A DNA stretch of 64,000 nt from Guadua angustifolia (Eukaryota > Streptophyta > Magnoliopsida > Poales > Poaceae), in assembly GCA_036346375.1 (NCBI GenBank), contig CM070520.1, positions 17,557,791-17,621,790 of the forward strand, read 5' to 3'. This document shows positions 23,087-34,980 of this stretch, one piece after another; the first letter of the stretch is position 1; every line of letters begins with the position of its first letter. The notes beneath the pieces are model-generated. The model was not told the DNA's origin, searched no databases, and worked only from the letters and a program-made list of their open reading frames with translations. The translations under genes were made by a program, and so were the position numbers.

Positions 23087-23219
23087 AGGTTTGGGTATTT
23101 TCGGTTCCCTGAAAAAACCGAATTAACAAAACCAAAATATTTCTATTAATTCGGTTTGATTTTTCGTTTTGGATGTAGAAATCAATAGACACTTTTTAAA
23201 AACAGAATACCCACCCCTA

Positions 23220-26200
23220 GACTCGCCAGGGGCTCTTTGGAGTTGGAGATTTTTCCGAGCAATTTTGTTGCTTCCTACAAATTTCATGTAGCCCAAACGA
23301 GCCCTGAATTAGACGTGGATACACTAATCCAAATAGTAAAGAAAAAACTCTTCTTTTTTTTTTTGCGGTTGTGTCCGTTAACTTTGTTCGACACGTGACT
23401 TTCAGAATTCAGACGTGGCAGGTGGTCATGTAAGTGCGAGAAATCTTTGCACCTGAGCTGGACTCTAGATCTTGAACTAACCAGGAATCCTAGCTGAAAT
23501 GCTCAATTAGCTTATTTGACATGATCCAAAACGGGCCAAATTTGGCGATCAGAAGCATGTGCAAAACCGAGATGCATGCGTGGGGTTTTCGAGTTTTGAT
23601 GATTAATTGAGACACCAATTAATCCATTATTCCCAATCCATGTATGCATGCATGCCTAGCTAGCAACGGTGGAGAAATTAAAGAGTGGCGAGTACGTGCA
23701 TGGGCACCAATCGGAGCTCACATCACTGGTGTGGAGTGAAAGGGGCCCTTGGCCTAGAGAGATGAGACCTACTTAGCCTTACAGACATTGGCAGCAGAGT
23801 GTGACCCTGTCTGGGAGGCTTCAACTTCGGCTTCTTGTCCCTAGAGACCGGAAATTATCCCAAACGACTAGCTTTTCTGCAAACAGAAGCTAAAAATTGA
23901 TAGTCTATTTGTATTAGGATAAGTTAAAAGCCAAAAATTGGTATATAATAGCTTTTTACGGTTTCGGTGGATTGGAGTTATGACTTTGCCACTAGTGTTG
24001 TAGAAAATTACTCTCTCTTACTAAGTATAAAAAACCAAACCTCACCCCTCTCACCCTCATTTCTAACCCGCACACAGCTCACCTAAAAACCAGACTACCA
24101 AACACCAAACATCTTTAGTCCAACCATTCAACCTTGTAGCCCTTCAATTATACAACCCAACTTAAAGCTACTTCTTAGAAAAGTTACAGACATATCAAGT
24201 AGAGTCTATGTGTGGTTTTCTTTCACCCTTTTAACCTAGCTTTAAAAAAAAGAAAATAATTTGATCTTACAAGAAGCTTGGTGAGTTTTTTGCCATCCAT
24301 GAATGTGCTAGGATTTGTTCTTCCTAGACAAGGCCTAATAGTGTTTCAACTGGCATTCCAAGAGGGTGGATAAATGGGTAATCCATCAAACTTTGCAGGT
24401 CCACATGTTATAGCATCATCGGAGATACTATAGTGGCAAGAACTGCTAGGTCACGTAAGCCTTAGCCTGTAAACATCCAACCTAATCCTGTCTGTAAACA
24501 CCGAAAGGGTTTCGGAGGTTCTTGTCGGCGTTCGAGCCAGTGTCCCACGTTCTCCGACCAAGAGCTAAACCCTACCCCAGCATATGGATGGCCTTTTGTT
24601 TTTCCTTTTTCTTTTGGAACGGGATTAGCTTTTGCTAATGCTACCTGCATGTTTCTTGGGTATCCTTGTGTATTATTTGCTCCGGTTCACAAAAACTTGT
24701 CGGTTTAGGATACATGCAGTAAATGTTCTGCCATGCTGAATTGGTGATGGCGCCAAAGCAAAAAAAAATCATATTTTATAAATGATTATGTTTATAAATA
24801 CAGGATATATTTTATGTTCCGATGCAAATTAGTGCGATATCCTCTTTTTACCACCGATAAATATCCGGATTTACTTGATATTTTCTACATGTATGCAATT
24901 AATATAGTCCTCAGACATGATAACTTGGGTAGTATAGTTATTTTTAATGTGTATTTAGTTTATGTATGAAAAGAAAATATATGTCCGGCAAATTTGGACA
25001 AAGGTAATAATCAGAAACAGATCGGAATATGTGGACGACGCCCATCCATATAAAACTATGGGCGCGGGAAAGTCAGGATCTGGATCAATTCAAACGGATA
25101 GGAAGGAACCTGCTGCACCGGGTCCATCTAGGAATGATTGCGTTTGAATGAGTGGTCGGTCGGTAGGGTTCAAATCCGGAGTTTCCCGCGGTTTTGCAGG
25201 GTTTGGTCCGAATCCAACTGCTACGTACCAGGATTAACGCTAGCATTTCGAAAACGGATTTCGATGATCCAGCGGTATCGAAATTAGTGAAAAACCGATT
25301 AAAATTCATTCAAAATTGAATGGTTTGGAAAGTCAAACAAATTTGAAACCTAGTCAAATTGCCAAGCAAATTTTAAACGGAATGGACCAAAACTACTTGA
25401 AAAGGCTCGGATTTCGAGCGATTTTTGGCATAACCGGTGAACAATTGAAAAAATAGACAAAAAGGGAAAATTAGCAAAAAAAAATGTTGTAAAATTTTTG
25501 AAAAACCATTAAAGGCTCAAAAAATAGGAAAAGTGTAAAAAAAATATTTAAAAAGTATGGGAAAAACACGAAAAAATTTCGACATGATCTTTTCTAAATA
25601 TAAAAAAATTTGACATGACCTTTGCTATATTTTAGATAGTTGCAAGTTGTAAAATAGGCATTTAGCAATAATATATCAACAAATAATATTTCATTTCAAT
25701 ACTACTTACATATCAATCCAACTAGTACAGAAATAGACGTTCACATAATGACATACCAATACCATTCACATATCAACACCATTCACATTTCAATACCTTG
25801 CAGAAATTGCTTGTGTAAGTAATTTGCAAGAAATTGCTTGTGTCAAATTGCACGCTATACAGCAAAATAAGTACAGAATATAACTAGTGGTATAGAGTAT
25901 AGTATCATTTTCGAGTGTCGTCTATTGCTACTAAATATACTTCAACAAATATTGCTATTAAATATAATTGAACAAATATTGGTACTAAATATACTTCAAA
26001 AAAATATGGCTACTAAATATAATTCAACAAATATTGCTACTGATTATAATTGAATGGCTAAAAAACGTCTCCAAACTTCATTTTTTTTTCAAAAAATATT
26101 CACACCAGAGGTCATAAAGCTATTAATACTAATTTTAGGGATTTTTGGATAAATTTTTTCAAATTTGATTTTTGAACCTGACTGGTAAATCAAGCGGTAT

Positions 26201-26860
26201 CGCTTTTCGAACCGGAGCGGTACGGACGATTTTTGTGAAAACCGAACGGCTATTGGAACCATGTTACATACGTTGCACGGTTTTGCCATTGCCATCCGGT
26301 CTAACGTGCAGCCGGCAGCGTGAACGCATGCACGGTGGCCGTGGTCGTGTTATTTGTTATGCAATTTGCGTACTAAGAATCACGTCACAAGCGAAACATT
26401 ACATGCTTTATATGGAGCGGAGCAGGAATTTGAACCAAAACAACATCACTACGCCCGCCTGCAGGCGTACGTAGCCAAGACAAAGACACGCGCTGATCTT
26501 TACTAATGGGCCCGGTGCATGTGGTTGCCAGAGCCAAACTAGCACTTTGTGTAAATTGTAGTACTCGCTGGAGTACGGCAGATAACAATGGTAGGGTGCT
26601 AGTGCAAAACTAGCTTTAACGTGAGCTTAACAAAAAAACACAGTTGAATAAAACATGCAATCCAAATTTATATATAAATCAGTGAACAACGAAGTTAAAA
26701 TAGCAAATAATTAAAGATAACATCTTAAAAAATGGATGGTACATTCTAAAAGCTCAAAAATATATTCAAACAGCAATCTTAAGAACAAAATCAACTGCAT
26801 TACTAGCGCGCGTAATTCCAAAGATAATACAAAGGTACTAAAGTGCGACGAGCGGATCTA
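23220..26860. other. Intergenic repeat-rich stretch, no gene
   Basis: AT-rich DNA without coding motifs. Sequence around 23855-24180 has self-complementary AGCTTTT/AAAGCT pieces that might be a decayed MITE. From 25300 to 25640 there are repeated AAAATTTTTGAAAAACC-like motifs. A 27-bp minisatellite lies at 25928-26056. The segment 26180-26270 shares the GCGGTATCG motif with 25270, possibly the two ends of one unidentified element. Confidence 0.4.
25928..26056. repeat. 27-bp minisatellite, about five copies
   Basis: The motif CTACTAAATATA recurs at about 25928, 25955, 25982, 26010 and 26037, each followed by TTCAACAAATATTG-like sequence. The period is 27-28 bp with degenerate copies. Confidence 0.82.
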
Positions 26861-27111
26861 GGGGCTGTTTGGTTTGAGATCAAATTTGCCAAATCAAACC
26901 TTACTAAAAATTGACATGCCAAAAATTTGGTCACCAAATTGGTTGCCAACATTTGGCCAACAATTGGCAAGAAAATGAACTAGGGTGCCAATGGAGAAGA
27001 GAATCTAGCCAAAATTTGATTGCAAACCAAATGTTTATCAAATTTGATCAACACTACCGAAATTTGATAAGGCAAACATTGGTAACAATTGAAAGCAAAC
27101 CAAATAACCCC
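26861..27111. mobile_element. MITE with TA target duplication
   Basis: The left end is GGGGCTGTTTGGTTTG and the right end, reversed, is GGGGTTATTTGGTTTG, enclosing 251 bp of non-coding DNA rich in CAAATTTG and CCAAATT motifs. TA flanks both sides (26859-26860 and 27112-27113). If the terminus includes one more base, the flank could be read differently, so superfamily (mariner-like or PIF-like) is uncertain. Confidence 0.78.
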
Positions 27112-27113
27112 TA

Positions 27114-28526
27114 GTGCTCCAAGCCCCCTCATGCCACTACGGTAGATCCGCCACCGAGCAGTATATAGATATCGTATCATCGGACAAGTTAGAGCTATTA
27201 ATTAAATCTATCATCGTCTTTTTGGTAGACGATCGAGGGTACAAAGAGTTGGCAGGGCACTGGGTTAGGCAGGGCGACGGCAACGACGATGAGCTGCTCG
27301 GTTGTTTCAGCCTGGGACATGCCCACGGCGCCGGGGCGAGGCTGTCACGTGGACATGCCCACCATCCACGTGAGCACAGCTCGTGCCTGTCTCCCTCTCT
27401 CTCTCTCTCTTTTCTCTTTCTTTTTTTTTTCTCTTTTTGTTTCTGAGCAGCCAGTATACTACTATACTTGTCTCCGTTTCTCTTCCCAACTTATCGGTAT
27501 TTGGTGTTATGTATGTTTTCTTTTTGTTTCTTTTTCATGGAGCTGGGGTGCTGGACAAACGAGAGTACACGAAGAGAATGTCTGGATACATAGCAAGGAC
27601 GCTACACGTATTTCGAACGGTTATTTTAATGCGAGAAGGCTGATTGCATCACCAGCTTTAAGCCCCATTTGAAATGTACGAATTTTTCCTGTGTCGAGTA
27701 GAAATCGAACTAATTTGTATAGAAATTTTATAAAAATTCTTGTGCTCTAAACAGATTAAGGCTGTCACGAACGCAATCCGCACCATCGAACCATTAGGTC
27801 CTACGCAACCGTATGAAAAATAGCGACCTATAATCTCTAGCATCGTGATTTTGTAACCAGTATAATCATACTATGATCTCACCATCCCAGCCCTATCAAA
27901 AAAAACTTTGTAATCCGAAATCATCCCTTCTTCTAGTAGCCCCCTCTCCTCCTTTTTAAGACTTTAGCACTCTCGCGGAAGCATTTACATAATTGGCTAT
28001 TGTGGAAGACGTCTTCTGCACTCCTCGTTCATGATAGCCTGTCTCCCACGTCCCTTGGCCGTCTCCCACACTCCCCAACAGCGACAACCTAGCTATCGCA
28101 CTGCCCCAGAGTGGAAGCTGTTGCTCCCGCGCTAGCCCACCTGTTGTCGCGGCTCACCGATTGCAGCGCTCCCCAAATGCAGTACCACCCGCTTCTGCGC
28201 TCCTCAAGCGAGGGAGTGCCTCCAACAGTGATCAGAAGAGAGTCAAATTTGTAAATATATTTGTAGATGTGCTAGATTTGAAAAAAAAAGAGACAAAGAG
28301 GGCTTGCAAACATATTATTTCTCTGTAATCCATCCCATACACGTTACTAAGAAGCAAACAGACGTAAATTAATGTACTGCTACCAAAACTACAGTACTTT
28401 GTTCAAACATAATGTAAGGCCATTTGATCTGACCAATGACAAGATCACTTACTACCACGAATCATAAATTCACCGAGCAGCTCAAGTTTCGGCACAAGCT
28501 GCAGCAATTACGACCACCGCAATTTA
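27114..28526. other. Intergenic stretch with CT-rich run
   Basis: No gene was recognised. A pyrimidine tract lies at about 27390-27450. A GC-rich segment at 28015-28230 has gene-like composition but no readable conserved motif. Confidence 0.45.
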
Positions 28527-28635
28527 GGGCTTATTTGGTAGAGCTCTAGATCTTAGCTTCACTTGAGTTTTGAAACTTGTAGACTAAAATAAAGTGAGTT
28601 AAGTTTATATTTTTATCTAAAAAGTAAACAAGATG

Positions 28636-29525
28636 TGTCGGTGTTTCGTATAACCGGCAAGTAGATTTGTAAGTCTAGGGGCCGCGCGTCCCCGCTCTTT
28701 GAATGGTTAGACTCGGGAGTCCAAGATTTATACTGGTTCAGGCTGAATGTCCCTACTTCCAGTTCGTGGTGATGGATCTCGTTGCTCTGGGTGTGGTGGA
28801 TTACAAACGAGAGCTAAGGACAGGCCCCTAGCGCTCGTCCGAACGAGGAGACCTGGGATGGATGAACGCCCGCTCGGGTCGGACAGCCCGAATGGGGTCT
28901 GGAGAGCGAGTGGGATAAAATGCGGAATATCGAGAGGTCTCTCCCCCTGTCCCTGAGGGCTTGCCTCCCTTTATACAGTCGGAGGGGGCAAGTTACACGG
29001 GAGAAAAACGAAAAAGGTAGGGGTAGGTTACATCCGGAGTCCGGTCCTCGGTCTTGATGGTGACATTTCTGTTCGTCCCATCGCCGGTTGGTAGACACGG
29101 TAGATAATATCCTGTTGGAAAGGTGCGCACCGCCCTCTGTTCACTGTCGAGATCTTGACGTTGTGCCGCGTGTTTGTCTTGGGACGGAGCGCGTCCCTCC
29201 ACTGTGCCTGACGAGGCGATGGATCGCGTGTTCGTCCTAGCGGCCCTTGTGCCACGCCGGGAAGGAGCTACCTACCCGACATGGGGCGTCGTGTCCATGG
29301 GACAGGCGGCCGGCTTGGAGTTGTCCGTCAAGCGGTGAAGATGTATCGAGGCTTGGTCCGGGGGACCGATCGAAGCCTATGGGAATTCCCGACCAGTAGC
29401 CCGTTTGGTGCCCGTGAGGTCGTCCGACCAGTGGCCCGGTCGGAACGCTCCAGAAGACTAAAAAATATGACCTTGAAATGGGCGTATACTTCGGCGTGGG
29501 GTACCCTTGGTATGAGTATTCGTCA
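28636..29525 (-). repeat. 3' LTR of Gypsy-A
   Basis: The plus strand runs from TGTCGGTGTTTCGTATAACC to GAGTATTCGTCA, 890 bp. It is colinear with 56844-57720 throughout. Differences between the two are mostly short clustered changes. Confidence 0.93.
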
Positions 29526-29540
29526 GTAGCCCCCGGGGCC
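29526..29540 (-). other. Polypurine tract of Gypsy-A
   Basis: On the minus strand CCGGGGGCTAC precedes the LTR start, the common polypurine arrangement of this class of plant Gypsy element. Confidence 0.65.
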
Positions 29541-30012
29541 GTCCTGAAACGCAGGCGTTCTAGGATGGACCCTTCGTTTTCGGCCGGCCCAGTTTCTTCA
29601 ACAGCGTTGTGAAACGCATAACAAAACAGCGGGTCTTCTGGGAGGTGGCCATCCTGCATGGCCGGGTCCGATCGTTCTTGACTGGTCGGCTTTATGCAGG
29701 TGCGTCTTGGCGAAGCGCCGGTGGGTGTAGTCCCCGAGCCCCTGAGCGGGTCGAAGAGCTGGTCGGGGTTACCTCGGTAGGTGTGCATCCACTGGCGACC
29801 GATGGGCAATGCCCGGTCCGAAACTTCCGGCGGGTCGGCCTAGCCATACCGATCGTCCGATCGAACTGGTGGGTTAGTTTCGACCGGTGCGGCGTCTTGC
29901 CCGGTGGGTGTAGCCCCGAGGGTCAAGAGCCGATCGGGGTTACCTTGCCGATCGGACTGATTGACTTGGTTGGGGCGAGGCTGTGGTCCCCGAGCGCTCG
30001 TTTTACGTCCTA

Positions 30013-30350
30013 GCTAGACGCGGCCGTGGTCGGCGGGGAGATCCAGATGCCTTCGAGAGAGGTTCTGGTTCTCGAGTGCTCATTTTACTTCGGAGCTAGA
30101 CGCGGCCGCGGTCGGCAGGGAGGTCCAGATGCCTTCGTGTGAGGTTCTTGTTCCCGAGTGCTCATTTTACGTCGGAGCTAGACGCGTCCGCGGTCAGCAG
30201 GGAGGTCCATATGCCTTCGCGTGAGGTTCTGGTTCCCGAGTGCTCATTTTATGTCGGAGCTAGACGCGGCCGCGGTCGGCAGGGAGGTCCAGATGCCTTC
30301 ACGTGAGGTTCTGGTTCCCGAGTGCTCGTTTTACGTCGGAGCTAGATGCG
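30013..30350. repeat. 82-bp tandem repeat, four copies
   Basis: GCTAGA recurs at 30013, 30095, 30177, 30259 and 30341, an exact 82-bp period. Each unit contains GCGGCCGCGGTCGGC-like sequence, then GGAGGTCCAGATGCCTTC and CGAGTGCTCATTTTAC, with few substitutions. It lies in the 3' non-coding part of Gypsy-A. Confidence 0.95.
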
Positions 30351-30630
30351 TTAGTTGGGCTAGTTTAACGCCGTAGCTAGGCGAGGGGCATCCATCCTGG
30401 GTCCTCGTCGGGCGAGGTCATCTGCGGGGGGAGAGGCCGCTGTCGGTCCCACGTGTATGCCCCGTCCGCAGGTGTGGGACCTGGAGGGGGTGAGCGACGT
30501 GTTCCGCCATCTGCCGTAGAACACCGTGCTCGTGGAGCTACAAGCGGGTTATCCAAGTGGGCCTGGGGATCCCTCCGATGAGGATCCTTAGCGATCGTCC
30601 TCTGGCAAGGCGTCCGAGCCACTGGGGCGA

Positions 30631-30640
30631 CCTATAAAAA
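30631..30640 (+). promoter_or_regulatory. TATA-like box upstream of antisense gene 1
   Basis: CCTATAAAAA lies about 740 bp upstream of the proposed ATG at 31376 on the same strand. The distance leaves room for a leader or first exon. Promoter activity is inferred only from the motif. Confidence 0.4.
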
Positions 30641-31375
30641 CCTTTGTTTACTCGGTCCGTGATCGGACCCCGAGCCGTTCGTAACTCGGAGCGCAGCTGG
30701 CTGCCGCCCTTTCGAGGGGCTCCGCGAGAGAGTTTGAAGTATGGTCTCGGACGCGAGCTAAGGCGATTGGGTCGTCCGCCGACCCAACTAGAGACCCATC
30801 GAGGGTTCACCTTAAGCCCGCCCCTCGCTCGATTTGCCTGGTGGGGTGGTCGGGGATCCACCCGGTGGATTTTTCCCTACACACGCACAAGCAGGTCTTA
30901 ATCGCGAGGCATTCATGCCCTCTCGCCACCTTGTGGCCACTTGTGCTTCAGTGGGCTTTTCCTACTGCCGGGCTGGTCGGGCCCCGAATCTTAAGCGGAG
31001 ATCGGGGTTCGAGGGCATTCGCCTCAAACGATGCCCTGGCGCCTCCTGTTCGCATTTAATGCGCGTGCGGAAATTAAATGTGAAGCGAAATGATTGGGAG
31101 TGATGTGTCTCACCAGTGAGGCGGCGCGGTTTGAATGGATGACGACGCTTCATCCGAGACGGGGCCTTTGCCAGTGTTTGCCCGGTCGTATGTGCGCTTA
31201 GGCGATGCTGTTTTGGCCGGTGCCGATTCGGCCGGAGGGTGCTAGGGCACGCCTTTGTTTCGCCTTTGCTTTCGCTTCCTCCCCCAAACATTGCTTGAGA
31301 CATGAAAAAGGAAACAAAGGAATCGGAAGAGCCTCTTACATTCTTCCTCTCGATTTTCGATTGGTCAGGTTCAAG

Positions 31376-34300
31376 ATGTCGTGGTCGGAGTGCACCGCTT
31401 CAGCCTTGTAGCCTTGGCACGGAGAGGAAGGGTTTCTTCCCCCGCAGGATGTCTCGAAGTGGAGAGTACCGACGGGGGTCGCTGAACCAGTGCCGGAGGA
31501 GGGGGAGATCGTGGTGCTTGCCTGGTTTTATGAACGCGGGTTTGGACTTCCGCTTCATCCCTTTGTCCGGGGACTGCTGCACTACTACGGGGTGGAGGTG
31601 CACCACCTCAATCCCAACGGCGTGCTCCATATAGCGATCTTCATGACGCTGTGTGAAGCATTCCTGGGGATCGAGCCTCACTGGGCGTTGTGGAAGTACT
31701 TCTTCTACGCCCGGTTGTGGAGAGACAAGGCGGCGGATGCTACGGCGTCCATGGGAGGGGACGACTGCAGTGCGCTCCGGCCGTGGGTCGGAGTACATTC
31801 CTTTGAAGTTTCCGTCATCGAACCGTGGGTGGCATTCCGAGTGGTTCTCGCCGAAACTCAGGCGGCAAATACCCGGTCTTCACCGCCGTCTCCAGAGTTG
31901 AAGGACGAATGGGGTGGGGCCCGACCAAAGGAGAAAAAGAAGAAAGTGACGCCGATCCGAGAGCGGATCAAGCTCCAAAGAGGCGAGGGCCTAACCGGCG
32001 AAATTGTTGTACGTGCATTCATGAGAATGCGCGTGCAACCCTTATGGAAAGGGCGTCCGATGTACATATGGCGGGGCATCCGACCCCATGAGGATGGTCG
32101 CCCTTGAGCTCGCTTGTCGGAACTTGAGGCCAGTGGTGGCGTGCTAGTCGGGAGCGCCACTGTCATGGCGGTGGTGGCCTCGAACCTTTCTCGGCGGAGA
32201 ACCCCGGACTGGTGAGCCGTCAATTCTTCTCTTCTTTTCTTTTCCCCCTCGACCTTTGGCGCGCGGTTTGATCGGCAGCTTTGTGCTCCCCAGTCGGGCA
32301 AGATGGTGTCATGAGCGTCTTGCCGAGGAGAAGCGGGCGAGAGGGCCCATGCCTGTGCGGCGGCCGCCGTGAAAGAATCCGACCGCAAGAAGCGGCAGGA
32401 GGAGGAAAGGGGGAAGAGGAGAAGAGAGCGCGAGATTAAAGTCGTGCGTGGTGAGGAGGCCACCGTGTCGACTGCCGTCAGTATGACCGACGCGGAGTCG
32501 TCCTCGAGCGCCGGCGGCGGTGGCAGCCTCGACGATCCGTATGAGGCCTTCCTTGGGCCATGACCGGCAGCGAACCAACGAGGGCGTCGGTCTGAGTCTT
32601 TGCTTCGTTGGGCTCAGCGAGGTCCCCGAGATGTCTCCGGGGAAGCGGAAAGGAGATCCGCCTCTGCCGGAAAGGCCGGCGAAGAGGACGCGGCCGCCGT
32701 TGCCGTTTCCTCGCTCGTCGGTGGCGTGCTCTGGAGTAGGGCTGGAAAAAAAGCTCGTTGAGCTGGCTCGGTGGCTCGTTTCAAAATTGCTCCGATTACA
32801 TTCATTTTTCTTTTAAAATAAAAATTAGTTGATTTGGAACAAGAATCAACTTCGGCTCGGCTCGTTAGGCTCGGTTCGAAGTTGGGTCTCAAACAATACA
32901 GGAGACTATAATTAATAAGAATAAATTAGTATCAAAGAAAGCTCGAAAAAAAGTTCATTTGGCTCGTTTTCCACCCCTACTCTGGAGTGGCGGTGGCTCA
33001 ACGAGATCCGTATCTGATCTGCCCGGGCGGTCGGGCGTCGATCGCCGGGACATTCTTTGTCGTGAAGAATGCGGCCTTGCCAGGAGGCTCCGGAGGGGTC
33101 AAGACACGTGGAGATCGCAGGACCTCTTGACGAGTCGGGGCCTCAGCCGGAGGCGCAGGAGACGAAAGAGAACTCCCGCCACCGCCACCGGGGCCTGTGC
33201 CAACTGGCGCGATCTTGGCGCCTATTGCAGCCTCGACGTCGGAGCCTGAAGGCCCGACAGAGTGGGTGATCCCGACGCCGGAGGGGGTAGGTACCGATCC
33301 GAAGGCGGAGGCGGCGCGCGTCCTCCCATGCCCCAGGCCCTCGGCTCAGGCTAACCTTGTCGGGCGGTGACCCTCTGCGGCAAACCGCCGCTCAGTCTTT
33401 GACATCGAGGCGAGGCCGGTCGTGGGGTCCCGCAGAGGGCGCGAAACGAGTGGAGGCTCACCTGGGCCAGATTCGGCAAGGTCTGGCCTTTGCCCTTAGC
33501 TCGGCTGATGGGGCGCTGAAAGTCGTGTTTAAGGTCAACCGCCCGATCTGCCAGGTAACTCTGACCGTCCGTTTAGCTCCAACCTTTTACTTGCTTTAGC
33601 GGCCAGCAAGCTAAATGATATGCCCGGGCTTTTGTAGTTACTGAAAGATTAGTCGGGGGAGAAGTCGGTGTCCCTCCATATTTTGCATGAGCGTCTGATG
33701 GCCGCGGCGGAGAAGGGTGGTCGTCAGGACTCTGAATCGCGCAAGGCTCAAGAAGCCTTGGTGCGTGAGCGGACGGAGGCGGAGGAGGCCCGGCGGGAGC
33801 TGCTCGAGAAGCGTCGGATAACCGAGTCCCAAGAGACGAGGATATCCGAACTGGAGGCGCTTCTGACGACAGCCAACAACGCCAAGGATGCTGCTGTCGC
33901 CGCAGAGAAGGCCGCACAGTCGGAGGTGGTGCGCCTTCAGTGTGAACGCGACCAGGCTCGGGCGCAGCTGGACTCTGCCAGGCGGGATGCCCTGCGCGAG
34001 CGAGAGGCCCGGACCAAGGCCGAGGAGAACCTTCAGAGATTGGAGATCTTCGCTGCTGGTGAGCAATCCAAATCTAGCTCAGTCCTTTGTGATCGCGGGT
34101 CGTCGAACCTTTTTAATTCTGCTTCAATGTGCAGAACTACGGAAGAGTCTCAGCGATGCCACAGAGGCGCAGAAGTTGGCGGTGGAGGCGCGCGCGCGAT
34201 CCGCCACATACGACGGCCTTAACTGCGAAGGAAATGGCGGAGAGGGACTTGATCGAACAAACCACCGAGCTGATGACCCTTCAGGTGGTCGGTGGGGAGA

Positions 34301-34608
34301 TCCGCGATCAAGTGTTTGGGACCACCGGGCAAGGCCCAAACTCGCTTGCCGCCGAGCTGGCCCGCGTGCCGGAGCACATCAAGAGCTCGGTGAGCAAGGG
34401 GATTGAGCTCGGGGCCTGCTCGGCGCTGGTCCTCGCACTTTCCCATTACCGCGGGATTGACCTGGCCATCGTCAGCAGTGGGGTCGCAGCGAACCGGACC
34501 GACGAAGAGGTTGAAGACTTCAGGAACGAGGCCACCCCGTATGCCGAGACGATCGCCAGTCGGATACCACCGGAGAGCATCCTCCACCGTCAGCAAGAAG
34601 AAAGTTAG
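31376..34608 (+). pseudogene. Antisense gene 1 of Gypsy-A: PF04195-type protein
   Basis: From ATG 31376 the frame runs to 32107 with one internal TAG at 31409. It contains VSKWRVPTGV, then RGFGLPLHPFVRGLLHYYGV, HHLNPNGVLHIAIF, TLCEAFLGIEPH and WKYFFYAR. This is the domain of the plant family called putative gypsy-type transposon (Pfam PF04195). Later exons encode a Lys/Arg/Glu-rich piece (32369-32563), a long coiled coil with EARRELLEKRR and SELEALLTTA (33650-34060), and a C-terminal part with GIELGACSALVLALSHYRGIDL ending in a TAG at 34606-34608. Splice-like sites include a donor at 33558, an acceptor near 33637, and an intron 34060-34132. Frameshifts and a hAT MITE (32737-32979) break it. 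Function of the family is unknown. Confidence 0.8.
32729..32987. mobile_element. hAT MITE with perfect 8-bp target duplication
   Basis: The element occupies 32737-32979, starting TAGGGCTGGAAAAAAAGCTC and ending, reversed, TAGGGGTGGAAAACGAGC. CTCTGGAG flanks it on both sides (32729-32736 and 32980-32987). The 243-bp body is non-coding. It splits an exon of antisense gene 1 in Gypsy-A. The intact duplication suggests it is relatively young. Its ends resemble the inner hAT-like end at 22549. Confidence 0.95.
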
Positions 34609-34699
34609 ATACTTTTGTCTTTGTACTGAACTAAAGTTTCGTTTTGGCCGGGCCGTTCCGCAGGCCTGGTTCTATTTTTCGTGACCTCCCAAAGGTGAC

Positions 34700-34980
34700 A
34701 AATATTTGACGACCGTAGCTTTTAGGAACCGCTGAGGTTGCATTAGCGTGGGTCGTCACGTTGGCACTTCTTGGGAAAGCTTCAAAAGAAGAACAAGGAC
34801 CTGAGGAGCAAAATGCTCACTCGTACTCATTACGGGGAAGGAGCATCTCCGACCGGCGGTGGCTTGAACCATACGGGCACCTCTCCTTATCACGAAGCAC
34901 CACTTCGCAACCGTAGCCGCTGGGGCATAGGCCGTGGCACTTGGGTTGAGAGGGTTACCGTTAGGTAAAGACGAATAGCC
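34700..34980. repeat. Segment duplicated at the far side of the array (56104-56340)
   Basis: GACCGTAGC, TTAGGAAC, GAGGTTGC, GCGTGGGTCG and further down CGTAGCCGCT and GGGTTGAGA occur here. The same order appears at 36652-36659 continuing at 56106-56320. The Gypsy-A body therefore contains a diverged direct duplication of about 250 bp, and the LARD array inserted in the second copy. Confidence 0.65.

Larger units (their letters stand above)
20604..23219. mobile_element. hAT-like complex with captured gene fragments
   Basis: The left end starts TAGAGGTGGGCATT and the right end, reversed, starts TAGGGGTGGGTATT, followed on both sides by CGGTTTT-like AT-rich DNA. These resemble hAT termini. Inside, a second hAT-like right end (reversed TAGGGCTGGAAATTTGGC) lies at 22549 beside GAGCCGAGCC-rich DNA, so at least two related elements are nested. 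No 8-bp target duplication was found for either, and the inner left end could not be located. No transposase is present. The interior holds an ARF exon and other GC-rich gene-like pieces, so it resembles a Pack-type element that carries host sequence. Confidence 0.5.
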
